From contig NZ_CP034179.1 of the NCBI RefSeq assembly GCF_003860345.1, forward strand, positions 2,030,001-2,094,000: a stretch of DNA of 64,000 nt. The letters are read 5' to 3'. The stretch comes from Caenibius tardaugens NBRC 16725. GTDB taxonomy: Bacteria; Pseudomonadota; Alphaproteobacteria; Sphingomonadales; Sphingomonadaceae. The translations under genes were made by a program, and so were the position numbers. Below the pieces are notes generated by a model. The model searched no databases, had not been told where the DNA came from, and was given only the letters and a program-made list of their open reading frames with translations. Positions 35,938-47,591 of this stretch are shown in pieces. Position 1 is the stretch's first letter. Every line of letters begins with the position of its first letter.

Positions 35938-36633
35938 CTACTCTGGCGGTTTTTCCGGGGTTTCCGCTGCGGCCACGCGCTGGAAACGGAGCAAACCGCG
36001 TTCCTGCATCAGGAGAAGACTGTCCCCCTCGATCGAGGCAATCGCGCCGGTCAGATCGACTTGTCCGACATCGTTGGGAATCAACCGGAAATGCAGGGAT
36101 TTCGTTCCGGCGGGGATGACTACCGGCTCCGAATGAATGTCATGAATGGCCTCATGCAATTCCACCCATTGCGGATTGTCACACCCCGGTCCCTCGTCAA
36201 CGGTGCCCCAGCCATCCACTTGCGTATAATCACTGATCGTTGTGCCATCGGCGCAGTGGACAATGAAATCGATGCCCGGCACGCCACGCCCGTTGGGCAT
36301 GGTCACCAGAAGATAGGGCGGGGGGTCCTGCATGGTGCGCACCGGCTCATTGGGATCGGTCAACAGGGCAAAGCGCGGCGGCACCGGCTTGGGATCGGTG
36401 ATCAGCGTGATCACGCCATCGTGCTCTTCCCAGCGCCCGCGCGATTCCTCGTCCAGCGCGCCCACGGAAAGCGCGTAGTAATAGGTCCCGTCTTCGCCCA
36501 GCAGCAGTTCGGCGGCCACTTCATGGCCTGCATCGCCGCGATAGAGACCGGCGGCTGGTGTCGCGGCCGGGCTCGCGGTTGGCAGGATCAGGGCAAATGC
36601 CAGTAAGGCGGTGCGAAAGCGGGGGATGGCCAT
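35938..36633 (-). CDS. Unknown exported protein
   Basis: Unrecognised protein of 231 residues with a clear signal peptide (about 1-24, cleavage near ASPAA). The mature part is acidic and beta-rich: it contains a [21 protein letters not shown] opening (split by two strands), two cysteines (IVHCADGT and GPGCDNPQ) that may form a disulfide, and a proline-rich end. Start at 36633 sets the signal peptide. It lies between ung and gltD. Function unknown. Confidence 0.7.
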   Translation of the reverse strand: MAIPRFRTALLAFALILPTASPAATPAAGLYRGDAGHEVAAELLLGEDGTYYYALSVGALDEESRGRWEEHDGVITLITDPKPVPPRFALLTDPNEPVRTMQDPPPYLLVTMPNGRGVPGIDFIVHCADGTTISDYTQVDGWGTVDEGPGCDNPQWVELHEAIHDIHSEPVVIPAGTKSLHFRLIPNDVGQVDLTGAIASIEGDSLLLMQERGLLRFQRVAAAETPEKPPE

Positions 36634-36793
36634 AGGCGCGTTACTGCGCGCATTCCGGGCACAAGACCAGAGGGTAGCATGTTCTGCCTTTGCACCCATG
36701 CGCAAGGTACGAAGCAGACACCACTTGCGTCGGTTCTTCCGGCCGCCGCTTCCGCCGATGCCCATAGTCGCAGTTCGTGCCATGCAGAAACGA

Positions 36794-36819
36794 ACAGGGC
36801 GACCCGAGGGCCGCCCTGT
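36794..36819 (-). terminator. Terminator after gltBD
   Basis: ACAGGGCG and CGCCCTGT form an 8-bp stem around a 10-base loop, about 30 bases after the gltD stop. Read on the minus strand it is followed by the T-rich TCGTTTCTG. A GT-rich run flanks the other side. Confidence 0.65.
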
Positions 36820-36851
36820 GTGTGTGTTTGTTGCGATGCGCCCCGATCCGC

Positions 36852-38285
36852 TCAGCGCGGCAGTTCGCTGACCCCCATCAGGGCTTCGTCCACGGCGCGC
36901 GCGCACTGGCGCCCTTCGCGGATCGCCCAGACGACCAGGCTCTGGCCACGGCGCATATCGCCGCAAGCGAAAACCATGTCTTCGCTGGTCTTGTAGTCCT
37001 GCACATTGGCGTCGACATTGCCGCGGTCGGTCAGGGTGACGCCGGACTGATCGATCATGCCGGGCTTGCGCGGGCCGAGGAAGCCCATCGCCAGGAAGAT
37101 CAGGTCGGCCTTCAGCGTGAATTCGCTGCCCGGCACTTCTTCCATCTTGCCGTTGTTCCATTCGACGCGGACGCATTCGAGGCCGGTGACCTCGTTTTCA
37201 CCGACGACGCGCTTGGTCAGCACGGCCCAGTCGCGGTCCACACCTTCGTCATGGCTGCTCGAGGTGCGCAGCTTGAGCGGCCAATCGGGCCAGGTCAGAG
37301 CCTTGTTTTCCTTCACCGGCGGCTTGGGCATGATTTCAAGCTGGGTCACGCTGGCGGCGCCCTGACGGTTGGAGGTGCCGACGCAGTCGCTGCCCGTATC
37401 GCCGCCGCCGATCACGACGACATGCTTGCCGGTTGCCAGCAGCGAACCGTCCGGCGCGGCGGTGCGTTCATCATCGCCGGCATTGCGCTTGTTCTGCTGG
37501 GTCAGGAAATCCATCGCGAAATGGAGGCCCGGCAGTTCCGCCCCGGGGATTTGCAGGCCGCGCGGATCTTCCGCACCGCCAGACAGCACAACCGCGTCGA
37601 AGTTTTCCTTCAGCGACCTGAACGACACGTCCACGCCGATTTCGGTCGAAGTACGTACTGTCACGCCTTCGGCTTCCATCTGCTTCTTGCGACGCTCGAT
37701 CAGATGCTTTTCCATCTTGAAGTCGGGAATGCCGTAACGCAGCAGTCCGCCAATCCGGTCGTTCTTTTCGAACAGGGTCACGGAATGGCCAGCGCGCGCC
37801 AATTGCTGGGCGCAGGCCATGCCCGCCGGACCCGAACCGACGACCGCAACCGATTTGCCCGTGCGCTTCGCCGGGACTTGCGGCTCGATCCAGCCTTCTT
37901 TCCATCCACGATCGACAATGGCGCATTCGATCGACTTGATGCTGACCGGCGTATCGACGATGTTCAGCGTGCAGCTCGCCTCGCACGGGGCGGGGCAGAT
38001 GCGGCCGGTGAATTCCGGGAAGTTGTTGGTCGAATGCAGGACTTCCAGCGCATCGCGCCAGTCGCCTTCATACGTCAGGTGGTTCCAGTCCGGGATCATG
38101 TTGTTCACCGGGCAGCCGTTATGGCAGTACGGAATGCCGCAGTTCATGCAGCGCGCCGCCTGGGTGCGCAGATCACCCTCGGCCAGCGGAACAACAAATT
38201 CCTTGTAATTCTTTACCCGTTCCTTCGGATCGAGATAGCCACGGTCTTTCCGCTCGTACTCGAGAAATCCGGTTTCCTTACCCAT
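36852..38285 (-). CDS. gltD: Glutamate synthase small subunit
   Basis: Beta subunit of NADPH-dependent GOGAT, supplying electrons to GltB, 477 residues. The amino-terminal Fe-S region has [14 protein letters not shown] and CPAPCEASC, followed by two Rossmann folds (VGSGPAGMA for FAD and [10 protein letters not shown] for NADPH). Length matches GltD. It is 16 bases downstream of gltB, forming the gltBD operon, and a terminator follows. Confidence 0.97.
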   Translation of the reverse strand: MGKETGFLEYERKDRGYLDPKERVKNYKEFVVPLAEGDLRTQAARCMNCGIPYCHNGCPVNNMIPDWNHLTYEGDWRDALEVLHSTNNFPEFTGRICPAPCEASCTLNIVDTPVSIKSIECAIVDRGWKEGWIEPQVPAKRTGKSVAVVGSGPAGMACAQQLARAGHSVTLFEKNDRIGGLLRYGIPDFKMEKHLIERRKKQMEAEGVTVRTSTEIGVDVSFRSLKENFDAVVLSGGAEDPRGLQIPGAELPGLHFAMDFLTQQNKRNAGDDERTAAPDGSLLATGKHVVVIGGGDTGSDCVGTSNRQGAASVTQLEIMPKPPVKENKALTWPDWPLKLRTSSSHDEGVDRDWAVLTKRVVGENEVTGLECVRVEWNNGKMEEVPGSEFTLKADLIFLAMGFLGPRKPGMIDQSGVTLTDRGNVDANVQDYKTSEDMVFACGDMRRGQSLVVWAIREGRQCARAVDEALMGVSELPR

Positions 38286-38301
38286 TGTCTGAACCTGATC
38301 C

Positions 38302-41300
38302 TTATTCCGCAGCCACGCTGGCGGCTTCGTTGCGCTCGGCTTCGAGCAGCTTGAGTGCGTTGCGGTAGTCGCGCGGCATAACCTTCACGAATTTCGTCAG
38401 CGCGTTATCCCAGTCTTCGAGCAGTTCGGCCGCACGGGCCGAACCGGTGTGCAGCTTGTGCCGCTCAACCAGGATTTTGAGACGTTCGGCATCGTGGTAC
38501 AGCGGATCGCCGATCCCGAAATCGTCAATGCTTGAGGGCCGCTGTTGCGGACGGCCCAGGCCTTCTTCCTCGCTCGGCAGCGGGACGATCTTTTCCAGAT
38601 CGACCTGCGCCGGGTTGCACAGCTTTTCGAACAGGCCGTCTTCGTCATAGACGTAGGCGATCCCGCCCGACATGCCCGCAGCGAAATTGCGGCCGGTCTT
38701 GCCGAGAACCACAACAACACCGCCGGTCATATATTCGCAGCCATGATCGCCGGTGCCTTCGACCACCGCGATGGCGCCCGAATTGCGCACGGCGAACCGT
38801 TCGCCCGCGACACCGTTCAAGTAGGCTTCACCGGCAATGGCGCCATAAAGCACCGTGTTGCCGACGATGATGTTCTCGGTCGGTTTGCGGTCCACCCCGG
38901 CGGGCTGGCGCACAATCACGCGGCCACCCGAAAGGCCCTTGCCGACATAGTCGTTGGCATCGCCCACGAGATCGAGCGTGACGCCATGGGCCAGCCATGC
39001 GCCGAAGCTCTGCCCGGCAACCCCCGACAGGTTGATGCGCAGCTGTTCCGGCTTGAGCCCGGCATGGCCGTGCTTTTCCGCGATCCGGCCCGAAAGCATG
39101 GCGCCCACGGTGCGGTTCACATTGCGGATCGGCCGGTCGATAATCAGCGTTTCGCCGTTTTCGATCGCGCCTTTCGCGGCATCGATCAGGTCGACGTCGA
39201 GCGCCTTTTCGAGACCGTGATCCTGGCCACCGGTGTGGCGGAGCGATTTGCCCGCCTCGAGCGGCACCTGATAGAGCAGGCGGGACAGGTCCACGCCTTG
39301 CGCCTTCCAGTGGGCAATCGCCTTCTTCATGTCGAGACGATCGACCCGGCCGACCATTTCTTCCAATGTGCGGAAGCCCATCTCCGCCATGATCTGGCGC
39401 AGTTCCTCAGCCACGAAGAAGAAATAGTTGATGACGTGTTCGGGGGCGCCGGTGAAGCGCGCACGCAGCACCGGGTCCTGGGTGGCGACGCCAACCGGGC
39501 AAGTGTTGAGATGGCACTTGCGCATCATGATGCACCCGGCCGCGATCAGCGGCGCGGTGGCGAAACCGAATTCATCCGCGCCCAGCAGCGCGCCGATCGC
39601 AACGTCGCGGCCGGTGCGCAGGCCACCGTCGACCTGCACCGCAATGCGGCTGCGCAGATCGTTGAGCAGCAGGGTCTGCTGGGTTTCGGCCAGGCCGATT
39701 TCCCACGGCGAACCGGCATGGGTCAGGCTGGTCAGCGGCGAAGCGCCGGTGCCGCCTTCATAACCCGAAATGGTCACGTGATCGGCGCGGGCCTTGGATA
39801 CGCCCGCAGCCACGGTGCCGACACCGACTTCGGACACCAGCTTGACCGAAACGCGCGCCTTGGGCTGCACGTTCTTGAGATCGTGAATCAGCTGGGCAAG
39901 GTCTTCGATCGAGTAGATGTCGTGATGCGGCGGGGGCGAGATCAGGCCGACACCCGGGGTCGAGTGACGGGTCTTGCCGATCACCTTGTCGACCTTGTGG
40001 CCGGGCAGCTGGCCGCCTTCGCCGGGCTTGGCACCCTGCGCCATCTTGATCTGGATATCGTCCGAGTTGACGAGGTATTCGGTGGTCACGCCAAAGCGGC
40101 CCGAAGCGACCTGCTTGATCGCCGAACGCATCGAATCGCCATCGGGCAGCGGCTGGAAACGCTTGGGATCTTCGCCGCCTTCACCGGTGTTCGACTTGCC
40201 GCCAATGCGGTTCATCGCGACTGCCAGCGTGGTATGCGCTTCCCAGCTGATCGAGCCATAGCTCATCGCGCCGGTGGCGAAACGCTTGACGATTTCGCTG
40301 GCCGGTTCGACTTCGGAGAGATCGAGCGGCTTGTCGGCCTTCTTGAGGTCCATCAGCCCACGAATGGTCAGCAGGTGTTCCGACTGTTCGTTGATCGACT
40401 TCGCGAATTCGGCGTAGTTCTTCCAGTCGTTGCCACGCACGGCATGCTGGAGATTGGCGATGTTCGCCGGGGTCCAGGCATGGTCTTCGCCGCGCAGGCG
40501 ATACTGGTACATACCGCCCACATCGAGCATCTTGCGGTAGATCGGATTGTCACCAAAGGCGTCCGCGTGGCGGCGGACCGTTTCCTCGGCCACTTCAAGC
40601 AAGCCGATGCCTTCGATCGTCGTCGCGGTGCCCGTGAAGTACTGATCCACGAAGCTGCTGTTGAGGCCGACGGCATCGAAAATCTGCGCGCCGCAATACG
40701 ACTGGTAGGTCGAGATGCCCATCTTGGACATGACCTTGAGAATGCCCTTGCCGATCGCCTTGATATAGTTCTGCTGAACCTTTTCGGCAGACAGGCCGAT
40801 TTCCTTCTCGACGCGGATCTGTTCCAGCGTTTCGAAGGCGACATAAGGGTTGATGGCTTCTGCGCCATAGCTGGCGAGAGCGCAGAAATGGTGCACTTCG
40901 CGCGCTTCGCCGGTTTCGACCACCAGGCCGGTCTGCATGCGCAGGCCCTGACGGACGAGGTGGTGGTGGACCGCAGCCGTTGCCAGCAGGGCTGGGATCG
41001 GAATGCGATCCGGGCCCTGTGCCCGGTCGGACAGGATCAGGATGTTCTTGTCCGCCAGAACCGCTTCGGTGGCGGCGGTGCAGAGATCCTTGATCGCATC
41101 GGCAAGGCCTGCGGCGCCGCTGGCGGCATCCCAGGTCATGTCCAGCGTGCTGGTGCGGAACGCCTTGTCGAGCGTTTCTTCGGCCGAACGAATCTTGGCG
41201 ACGTTTTCGTCGGTCAGGATCGGCTGCATCACTTCGAGGCGCTTGTGCGAACCGGCATCGCGACCGAGCAGGTTCGGACGCGGGCCGATCATCGACAGCA

Positions 41301-42942
41301 GGCTCATCACCAGTTCTTCGCGGATCGGGTCGATCGGCGGATTGGTGACCTGTGCGAAGTTCTGCTTGAAGTAATCGTACAGCATGCGCGGGCGCGCCGA
41401 CAGGACCGCAATCGGCGTATCCGTGCCCATCGAACCCAGCGGATCGTCGCCATCGCGCGCCATCGGTTCGAGGAACTTGTTGATGTCTTCCTGCGTGTAG
41501 CCAAAGGCCTGCTGGCGATCGAGCAGGCTGGTGGTCGCTACCGGGACGTGCACCGCCTCGGTTTCCACCATATCGAGATCTTCAAGCTTGTACTGCGTCT
41601 GCTCGAGCCACTTGGCATAAGGTTCGGCATTGGCGAGTTCGGCCTTGACCTCTTCATCCTCGATGATGCGGCCCTGCGCGAGATCGATCAGCAACATGCG
41701 GCCCGGCTGGAGCCGCCACTTGCGGATGATGTCTTCTTCCCGGAACGGCAGGACGCCGCTTTCCGAAGCCATGCAGACGATATCGTCGCGCGTCACGCAG
41801 AAGCGCGCCGGACGCAGGCCGTTACGGTCCAGCGTGGCCGCGATCTGGCGGCCATCGGTGAACGCCACGGCAGCCGGGCCATCCCAGGGTTCCATCAGCG
41901 CGGCGTGATATTCGTAGAACGCCTTGCGTGCCGGATCCATCAGCGGGTTCTTGGCCCAGGCTTCAGGGATCAGCATCATCATCGCGTGCGACAGGCTGTA
42001 ACCACCGGCCAGCAGCAGTTCGAGCGCGTTGTCGAGGCAGGCCGTGTCGGACTGGCCATGCGGGATGATCGGCCACAGCTTGTCGAGATCGGGGCCGAGC
42101 AGTTCGCTTTCCATCGTGCGGCGGCGGGCGTTCATCCAGTTGACGTTGCCGCGCACGGTGTTGATTTCGCCGTTATGGGCGATGAAGCGGAACGGCTGTG
42201 CCAGTTTCCAGCTCGGGAACGTGTTGGTCGAGAAGCGCTGGTGCACCAGACCGATTGCGGTGACGCAGTCGGGGTTGGTCAGGTCGTCGTAAAAGGTTTC
42301 GACCTGGTTTGCCAGCAGCAGGCCCTTGTACACCACGGTGCGGCTGGAAAAGCTCGGCATGTAAAGCTGGGCGATTTCCGGCATGGCATGCTTTTCCGCC
42401 AGTTCGGCCAGCGGGTTCTGCAATTGCTTGCGGATCGTGATCAGCTTGCGTTCGAAGGCATCCTGATCGGCGCAGTTGGCGCCGCGCGCAATGAAAGCCT
42501 GACGGATCATTGGCATCGAGGCCAGTACCGCCTTGCCCAGACCGTCCAGCGTGGTCGGCACATCGCGCCAGCCGATCAGGTCCTGCCCTTCCTTGGCAAT
42601 GTACTTTTCGAACTGTTCGACAACGAAGCTGCGCGCTTTCTCGTTCTGCGGAAGAAAGCACATGGCCACGGCATATTCGCCCAGCGGCGGGAGCGTCAGC
42701 CCTTCGCCTTCGGCCCAGTTGCGATAGAGCGGATCGGGAATCTGCAGGAGAATACCGGCACCGTCGCCCAGCAGCGGATCGGCGCCGACAGCGCCGCGAT
42801 GATCAATATTGGCAAGAATTTCGAGCGCCTGGGTTACGATCGCGTGCGATTTTTCGCCTTTAATATGAGCGACGAAGCCCACACCGCAGGAGTCGTGTTC
42901 GTTGCGCGGATCATAAAGCCCTTGGGGCGCCGGGTAACCCAT
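38302..42942 (-). CDS. gltB: Glutamate synthase large subunit
   Basis: Alpha subunit of GOGAT, converting glutamine plus 2-oxoglutarate to two glutamates, 1546 residues. Domains in order: class II glutamine amidotransferase with an 18-residue propeptide before nucleophile Cys19 (HDSCGVGF), the central domain, the FMN-binding synthase domain with the 3Fe-4S cysteines in [17 protein letters not shown], and the carboxyl-terminal GXGXG beta-helix domain. ATG 42942 is the first Met of the family start; an upstream TTG is unlikely. With glnE it indicates GS-GOGAT ammonium assimilation. Confidence 0.98.
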   Translation of the reverse strand: MGYPAPQGLYDPRNEHDSCGVGFVAHIKGEKSHAIVTQALEILANIDHRGAVGADPLLGDGAGILLQIPDPLYRNWAEGEGLTLPPLGEYAVAMCFLPQNEKARSFVVEQFEKYIAKEGQDLIGWRDVPTTLDGLGKAVLASMPMIRQAFIARGANCADQDAFERKLITIRKQLQNPLAELAEKHAMPEIAQLYMPSFSSRTVVYKGLLLANQVETFYDDLTNPDCVTAIGLVHQRFSTNTFPSWKLAQPFRFIAHNGEINTVRGNVNWMNARRRTMESELLGPDLDKLWPIIPHGQSDTACLDNALELLLAGGYSLSHAMMMLIPEAWAKNPLMDPARKAFYEYHAALMEPWDGPAAVAFTDGRQIAATLDRNGLRPARFCVTRDDIVCMASESGVLPFREEDIIRKWRLQPGRMLLIDLAQGRIIEDEEVKAELANAEPYAKWLEQTQYKLEDLDMVETEAVHVPVATTSLLDRQQAFGYTQEDINKFLEPMARDGDDPLGSMGTDTPIAVLSARPRMLYDYFKQNFAQVTNPPIDPIREELVMSLLSMIGPRPNLLGRDAGSHKRLEVMQPILTDENVAKIRSAEETLDKAFRTSTLDMTWDAASGAAGLADAIKDLCTAATEAVLADKNILILSDRAQGPDRIPIPALLATAAVHHHLVRQGLRMQTGLVVETGEAREVHHFCALASYGAEAINPYVAFETLEQIRVEKEIGLSAEKVQQNYIKAIGKGILKVMSKMGISTYQSYCGAQIFDAVGLNSSFVDQYFTGTATTIEGIGLLEVAEETVRRHADAFGDNPIYRKMLDVGGMYQYRLRGEDHAWTPANIANLQHAVRGNDWKNYAEFAKSINEQSEHLLTIRGLMDLKKADKPLDLSEVEPASEIVKRFATGAMSYGSISWEAHTTLAVAMNRIGGKSNTGEGGEDPKRFQPLPDGDSMRSAIKQVASGRFGVTTEYLVNSDDIQIKMAQGAKPGEGGQLPGHKVDKVIGKTRHSTPGVGLISPPPHHDIYSIEDLAQLIHDLKNVQPKARVSVKLVSEVGVGTVAAGVSKARADHVTISGYEGGTGASPLTSLTHAGSPWEIGLAETQQTLLLNDLRSRIAVQVDGGLRTGRDVAIGALLGADEFGFATAPLIAAGCIMMRKCHLNTCPVGVATQDPVLRARFTGAPEHVINYFFFVAEELRQIMAEMGFRTLEEMVGRVDRLDMKKAIAHWKAQGVDLSRLLYQVPLEAGKSLRHTGGQDHGLEKALDVDLIDAAKGAIENGETLIIDRPIRNVNRTVGAMLSGRIAEKHGHAGLKPEQLRINLSGVAGQSFGAWLAHGVTLDLVGDANDYVGKGLSGGRVIVRQPAGVDRKPTENIIVGNTVLYGAIAGEAYLNGVAGERFAVRNSGAIAVVEGTGDHGCEYMTGGVVVVLGKTGRNFAAGMSGGIAYVYDEDGLFEKLCNPAQVDLEKIVPLPSEEEGLGRPQQRPSSIDDFGIGDPLYHDAERLKILVERHKLHTGSARAAELLEDWDNALTKFVKVMPRDYRNALKLLEAERNEAASVAAE

Positions 42943-43158
42943 CAAATTCTCATCCTGTTATAGGCCAGGCGCTGCATCCCCAGCAGCAGCCTTCGGCAAA
43001 AAGCACGAATCGCCTCGCCGCAAATGCAGCGAAGGAGTGCGACGGTCCCCCATGGCGTCAGGAACGCATCTTTGCAACTGCGAAGGCGATTATGCGCGCG
43101 TTTTTTGCTTGGCACTCACAGGGTTCAGGTCAGCCCGGTACATCGGCTTTGGGCGGGT

Positions 43159-44631
43159 TCAGGCAGTGCGGCCGATCTGTTGCAGCCCGACAAGCGCGTC
43201 GCGCAGGGCCTGTTCCGTATCCGCATGGTCGATTTGCGGGCGGCGCAGGATCAGCGCAGCACCGGATTCGGACAGCGCGGATTCGGACAGGGATTCCCGT
43301 TCTCCCATCGCATTGTCTTGCGCATCTTCCGGCGCATCGTCATCGCTTTCTTCCTTGTCCCAATCGGGGGGAAGGAACGGTTTCTGGATGCTGAGCAGCG
43401 AAGAATATCCGTCGTTCTCGGCATGGTTATGGCCGTCATCGGGTTCTTCCGGCTGATCATCCGGCGTCATCGCGGCAGCAGCCAGCGAAATCGAGGTTTG
43501 GCTACCCACGCGGAAAGCGGCGGGTTCTTCATCGCCGATGGGTAGCGACAGCGAAGCCGCTTCGGATGCATCGAACTCGTCAAAATCGTCATCGTGGTCA
43601 AACGTGATCGGGCGCAAGGCCGCGGGCACGATGGCCGGAGGTGACAGGTCGGCCGGGGTACGGGCAAGGCTGTCGCCGCGCGTGCGTTCCTGCCGCGCGT
43701 GAATGGCATGGGCCAGCCGTTCGACCAGTTCGACCATGCCGAGTTGTTCCAGCGGTCGCAGCGAGATGGGGTGTGGCATCCGGCGCCTTGGGGCGCGGAC
43801 CGCTTGCGGGGCATGGGCGTGAACCGCCGGTTCGGGCGGATCGGTGACAATGGCGTCGCTGGCAATGGCTGCGAACGCCGGGGCGGGCGTATGGCCTGTG
43901 GCGAACGCTGCTGCGAAATCGCCATGCGCCTCCGATGCGGGCACGTCGACCTGATTGGCCACAGCTTCCGGCAGCGCAGGGGCATCGAAGGTTTCGTCGC
44001 CAACTGTCACGGCATCCCAGTCCACGGTACCGGGGGTGAGGGGGTTTTCGAAACGGTCGTCGGACAGCGTTGGCTCATCTGCCAGGTCCGCTTCCCCGGC
44101 GGTATCCGCTTCTGTCGCTGTGTCATACGCCGGTTCATAGTGATCCGGTTCGATGGCATGATCCTGTGCAACGGGTGCCGCACATGTGGCTTCCTCGATC
44201 ACAGGTTCGGGTGTTGATTCGGGAACCGCCGGGGTAAATGACCGGCGTCGTGCCGGACGTTGATCATCCTCGGCCCCGATTGCCAGTTGCGGCGCGCTAT
44301 CCAGCGCCCGCACCTTGCGCGATGGCTTGGCTGCCACTTGTGCCGTGCTGATCTGGCGCGCGATCATCAGCCCGATCACCACACCCAGCCCACTCGCGGC
44401 GAGGGCGATCAGCAAGCGGGCGGTCAATCCCAATGGCGGCGCAGCGGCAGGCAGCACAGCGGCAAGGCCGCTGCGATTCACCAGCGATTCGTACAGGCCG
44501 CCCGGCAGAACCGCGCTGCCCAGCCCGAACAGAGCCCCAAACCATAAGGCGACCACCGCGCCAAACAGCGGATGCGCGCTGATTGGCGCCTTTTGTGGTT
44601 TCTCACGCGCGGACTTTTGCGTTTTCAGCAT
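43159..44631 (-). CDS. Unknown acidic membrane protein
   Basis: Unrecognised protein of 490 residues. It has two membrane helices (about 20-47 and 68-91) and a long Pro/Ala/Asp/Glu-rich, probably disordered tail with a basic patch (RAPRRRMPHPISLRPL), followed by helical segments near 300. The ending ALRDALVGLQQIGRTA is helical. It overlaps the preceding glycosyltransferase gene by 7 bases, so it is probably translated with it and may help organise the glycan machinery. That link is only contextual. Confidence 0.65.
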   Translation of the reverse strand: MLKTQKSAREKPQKAPISAHPLFGAVVALWFGALFGLGSAVLPGGLYESLVNRSGLAAVLPAAAPPLGLTARLLIALAASGLGVVIGLMIARQISTAQVAAKPSRKVRALDSAPQLAIGAEDDQRPARRRSFTPAVPESTPEPVIEEATCAAPVAQDHAIEPDHYEPAYDTATEADTAGEADLADEPTLSDDRFENPLTPGTVDWDAVTVGDETFDAPALPEAVANQVDVPASEAHGDFAAAFATGHTPAPAFAAIASDAIVTDPPEPAVHAHAPQAVRAPRRRMPHPISLRPLEQLGMVELVERLAHAIHARQERTRGDSLARTPADLSPPAIVPAALRPITFDHDDDFDEFDASEAASLSLPIGDEEPAAFRVGSQTSISLAAAAMTPDDQPEEPDDGHNHAENDGYSSLLSIQKPFLPPDWDKEESDDDAPEDAQDNAMGERESLSESALSESGAALILRRPQIDHADTEQALRDALVGLQQIGRTA

Positions 44632-45920
44632 GACGATCCTCGGAGCCCCTGTTGTTCCTGCTCGACACCGGTCTTTGCCGAGTCGCCCAATCCGACTGTG
44701 GCAGGAAACCCTGATTGTGCGCTATTAGCTAGCAGGGCTTGGTAAACGTCTTGATAACGTGTGACATTTTGTGCCCAATCATGGCTTTTGCGTACGTGAT
44801 CCTGCGCCCGCTGGCGCTGTTCAGCCCATTGATTCCGGTTGAAAAGCAACACGGAAAGGGCTGCGGCGCAGGCTTCGGGATTATCGGCGGCAAACAGCGT
44901 TCCGGTAACGCCATCGGTCATCAGTTCGCGATGGCCGCCAACATCCGAAGCGGCAACCAGTTTGCCTTGCGCCATGGCCTCCAGCGGTTTGAGCGGGGTC
45001 ACCAGATCGGTCAGGCGGCTGGCCTTGCGCGGATAGGCCATGATGTCGGTCAGCGCGTAGTAACGCTCCACCTCGGCATGCGGCACTCTGCCGACGAAAC
45101 GAATCGCAGCCCGTGCAGGCGACGCTTCCGCGCGGCGTTGCAGGGCATCGGTCATGGGCCCGCCGCCCACCAGCAGCAGGCGCGCATCGGGATGCTGGGC
45201 CAGAACCAGTGGCATGGCATCGATCAGATCATCGATCCCTTCATAGTCGTAGAAACTGCCGATGAAGCCGATCACCGGGCCATCGCCAAGGCCGAGTTCC
45301 TGGGCCAGCGCCGCATCGCGCGGGGGCGGATTGCCAAACAGGCCCAGATCGACGCCGTTGGGCATGATGCCGATCTTGCCGCCGGGAAAACCGCGCGCGA
45401 CAAGGTCGTCCCGAAGTCCATGGCAAATCGTCATCACCGCATCGGCGCCCGCAACAACCCGATTCTCCAGAGCGCGGGTCAGGCGATATTTCAGCGAGCC
45501 GAACCGGCCGGTGCCGTTGCCCACGGCCGCGTCTTCCCAGAACGCGCGGATTTCATAAACGAGAGGGATCTGGCGTTTGCGGGCGATCCGCAAGGCGGCC
45601 ATCCCGTCCAGTGCGGGGGAGTGCGCATGAAGGATGTCGGGGCGCCAGCTGTCGCACAGCGAATCGATCGCGTCGGCCAGAAGCCCGATTTCCCGCCATT
45701 CGCGCAGGCCCACAGGGCCGTTTGCGCTGCCCGGCGTGCGGTGGAAGGTGAGCCCTTCGACAGTCTCGGTCGCTTCCCCTCCGGCGCTATGGCGCAGGCC
45801 GGTAATCCCGCGCACATCCAGGCCGGACGCCTGTTGCGCCTTCATGATCGCACGCGTGCGGAAGGTGTAGCCGCTGTGCAGCGGCAACGAATGGTCGAGA
45901 ATATGCAGGATCCGCGTCAT
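44625..45920 (-). CDS. Exosortase A-associated glycosyltransferase (GT4-like)
   Basis: GT4-type glycosyltransferase of 431 residues. The opening ILHILDHSLPLHSGYTFRTR is typical of the exosortase A-associated glycosyltransferase group, and the carboxyl half has a GT-B fold with VGGGPMTDAL and the nucleotide-sugar motif AYPRKASRLTDLVTPLKPLE (a glutamate near the end of the motif). It should add a sugar in assembling exopolysaccharide or glycan on secreted proteins. It is divergent from the small protein and ligase genes and coupled to the membrane-protein gene after it. Confidence 0.85.
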   Translation of the reverse strand: MTRILHILDHSLPLHSGYTFRTRAIMKAQQASGLDVRGITGLRHSAGGEATETVEGLTFHRTPGSANGPVGLREWREIGLLADAIDSLCDSWRPDILHAHSPALDGMAALRIARKRQIPLVYEIRAFWEDAAVGNGTGRFGSLKYRLTRALENRVVAGADAVMTICHGLRDDLVARGFPGGKIGIMPNGVDLGLFGNPPPRDAALAQELGLGDGPVIGFIGSFYDYEGIDDLIDAMPLVLAQHPDARLLLVGGGPMTDALQRRAEASPARAAIRFVGRVPHAEVERYYALTDIMAYPRKASRLTDLVTPLKPLEAMAQGKLVAASDVGGHRELMTDGVTGTLFAADNPEACAAALSVLLFNRNQWAEQRQRAQDHVRKSHDWAQNVTRYQDVYQALLANSAQSGFPATVGLGDSAKTGVEQEQQGLRGSSC

Positions 45921-46012
45921 GATGCTGGTTTTCCTGACACGACAACCTTAACGGGCCGTCAACCCAAGAATGATACGGCATATTTTCCTTTAGCGTACCG
46001 GGCACCTACCCT

Positions 46013-46219
46013 GTGATCGATTATTTCTCCATCGGCCTGACACATGCCCTGCTGGCGCTGGTCGCCTGGCGGTTGCTGATGCGCAGCGATCTCGATCACG
46101 ATGGGGACGTGCCGGATCGCCGGATCGGCGCGCGCCGTCAGACCAGGCGGGACAATGCGGAAACGCACCTGCCTGAAACTGGGGGGCGTGAAAGCCCCGG
46201 GGGCGAACGGGATGCTTGA
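46013..46219 (+). CDS. Small membrane protein coupled to the O-glycosylation ligase gene
   Basis: A 68-residue frame starting with GTG at 46013. It has one membrane helix (about 5-23, FSIGLTHALLALVAWRLLM) and a polar, charged tail (SDLDHDGDVPDRR). Its stop overlaps the ligase ATG by 8 bases, which suggests translational coupling. It sits in an exosortase A glycan context. No known family was recognised. Confidence 0.6.
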   Translation: MIDYFSIGLTHALLALVAWRLLMRSDLDHDGDVPDRRIGARRQTRRDNAETHLPETGGRESPGGERDA

Positions 46220-47591
46220 GCTGGTCCTGCTCTCGTTTGTGGCGGGCCTGCTGTTGCTGGGGCTCCGCAATCCGTTCATCTGGGTGCTGACGTACATCTA
46301 TGTCGATCTTATCGGGCCGCAGAAAATCGGCTGGGCCATCCTGCCCAAAATACCATTTTCCCTGATCGCGTTCGGCGCGGCCTTTGCGGGCTGGCTGGTG
46401 TTTGACCGCAAGGCGGACGTGCGCTTTTCGTTTCGGCAGTTTCTGCTGCTGCTGCTGCTCGCCTACTGCGGGCTGACGACGGTTATGGCTGAATTCCCGG
46501 TCGATGCGGCGGAAAAGTGGGCGTGGGTCTGGAAAGTGCTCGTTTTCGCGATATTCCTGCCCTTGACCCTGACCAGTCGCTTGCGGATCGAAGCAGTGGC
46601 GCTGTTCCTCGTTCTGGCGATCGGGACCGTGGTGATCGACGGCGGGATAAAGACTGCGCTGGGCGGCGGCGGTTATGGCCATCTCCGGTTTTTCGTGAAC
46701 GAAGACAGCGGGATTTACGAAAGCAGCACGCTGGCCACTGCGGCCATCGCCATCATACCGCTGGTTTTGTGGCTTGCCCGGTTTGGGACGGTTTTTCCTC
46801 CGGACTGGCGGGTGCGGCTGTTTGCCGGGGCGCTGGTTTTCGCCTGTCTGCTGATCCCGGTGGGAACCGAGGCGCGGACCGGCCTGCTGTGCATCGGGGT
46901 GCTGGCGGTGCTGCTCTTGCGCAGTACGCGCCGCAGATTCCTGTACATGGGGCTGGCAGGGGCCGTGGCGATGATGGCGGTGCCTTTCCTGCCACAAAGT
47001 TTCACCGAGCGGATGGATACGATCAAGGATCACAAGGGCGACCAATCCGCGTCCACCCGCATTGCCGTGTGGCAGTGGACGCTGGAATACGTGAAGGATC
47101 GTCCGACCGGTGGCGGGTTCAACGCCTATCTCGGCAACAGTCTCGATTTCCAGACGACCTCGACCGTTTCCGACGGCAGTACGACAGTGGTCGAAACCCA
47201 GACTGTGACCGATCAAGGGCGGGCCTATCATTCCGGTTACTTCGAAATGCTGGGAGAGCAGGGATGGCCAGGGCTGGGCCTGTGGCTGCTGTTCCACCTG
47301 ATCGGCATCGTTCAGATGGAGCGTATCCGGCGCCGTTTTGCCAAGGGCACGACAGCGGATGAACGATGGTTCGGTCAGCTTGCCAATGCCTTGCAGCAAA
47401 GCCACCTGATCTACATGGTCGGGGCGCTGTTTGCCGGGATTGCCTATCAGTCGTTCATCTACATGATCGCCGCGCTGGAAATCGCTCTGGTCTTCGCTGT
47501 CCGGCGTTGGGGCGCGGCCCGGATCGCGCGGCCGGGCCAGTCGGTTCGTCCTGCGGACTTGCCTCTCCCGGCAGAGGGTGAACGGGCGTGA
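46212..47591 (+). CDS. Putative O-glycosylation ligase, exosortase A-associated
   Basis: Polytopic Wzy/O-antigen-ligase-like protein of 459 residues with about 11 membrane helices, starting MLELVLLSF. It carries the segment RNPFIWVLTYIYVDLIGPQ and the Wzy_C region in the middle with RTGLLCIGVLAVLLL. The family is the exosortase A system-associated putative O-glycosylation ligase. It would transfer or polymerise glycan on the periplasmic face. ATG 46212 is chosen over an upstream in-frame start because it begins the first helix. It overlaps both neighbours. Confidence 0.85.
   Translation: MLELVLLSFVAGLLLLGLRNPFIWVLTYIYVDLIGPQKIGWAILPKIPFSLIAFGAAFAGWLVFDRKADVRFSFRQFLLLLLLAYCGLTTVMAEFPVDAAEKWAWVWKVLVFAIFLPLTLTSRLRIEAVALFLVLAIGTVVIDGGIKTALGGGGYGHLRFFVNEDSGIYESSTLATAAIAIIPLVLWLARFGTVFPPDWRVRLFAGALVFACLLIPVGTEARTGLLCIGVLAVLLLRSTRRRFLYMGLAGAVAMMAVPFLPQSFTERMDTIKDHKGDQSASTRIAVWQWTLEYVKDRPTGGGFNAYLGNSLDFQTTSTVSDGSTTVVETQTVTDQGRAYHSGYFEMLGEQGWPGLGLWLLFHLIGIVQMERIRRRFAKGTTADERWFGQLANALQQSHLIYMVGALFAGIAYQSFIYMIAALEIALVFAVRRWGAARIARPGQSVRPADLPLPAEGERA

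Noticed and set aside
36634-36851. Short rightward coding frame upstream of gltD's end
   Set aside because: Basic, low-information product with no Shine-Dalgarno; the stretch contains the gltBD terminator.
38545-42963. A 1472-codon open frame antisense to gltB
   Set aside because: It mirrors gltB over its whole length, its product is Arg/His/Gly-rich with no domain, and long antisense frames are a known effect of high-GC codon use. The same holds for long antisense frames over thrS, the M13 peptidase gene and metH.
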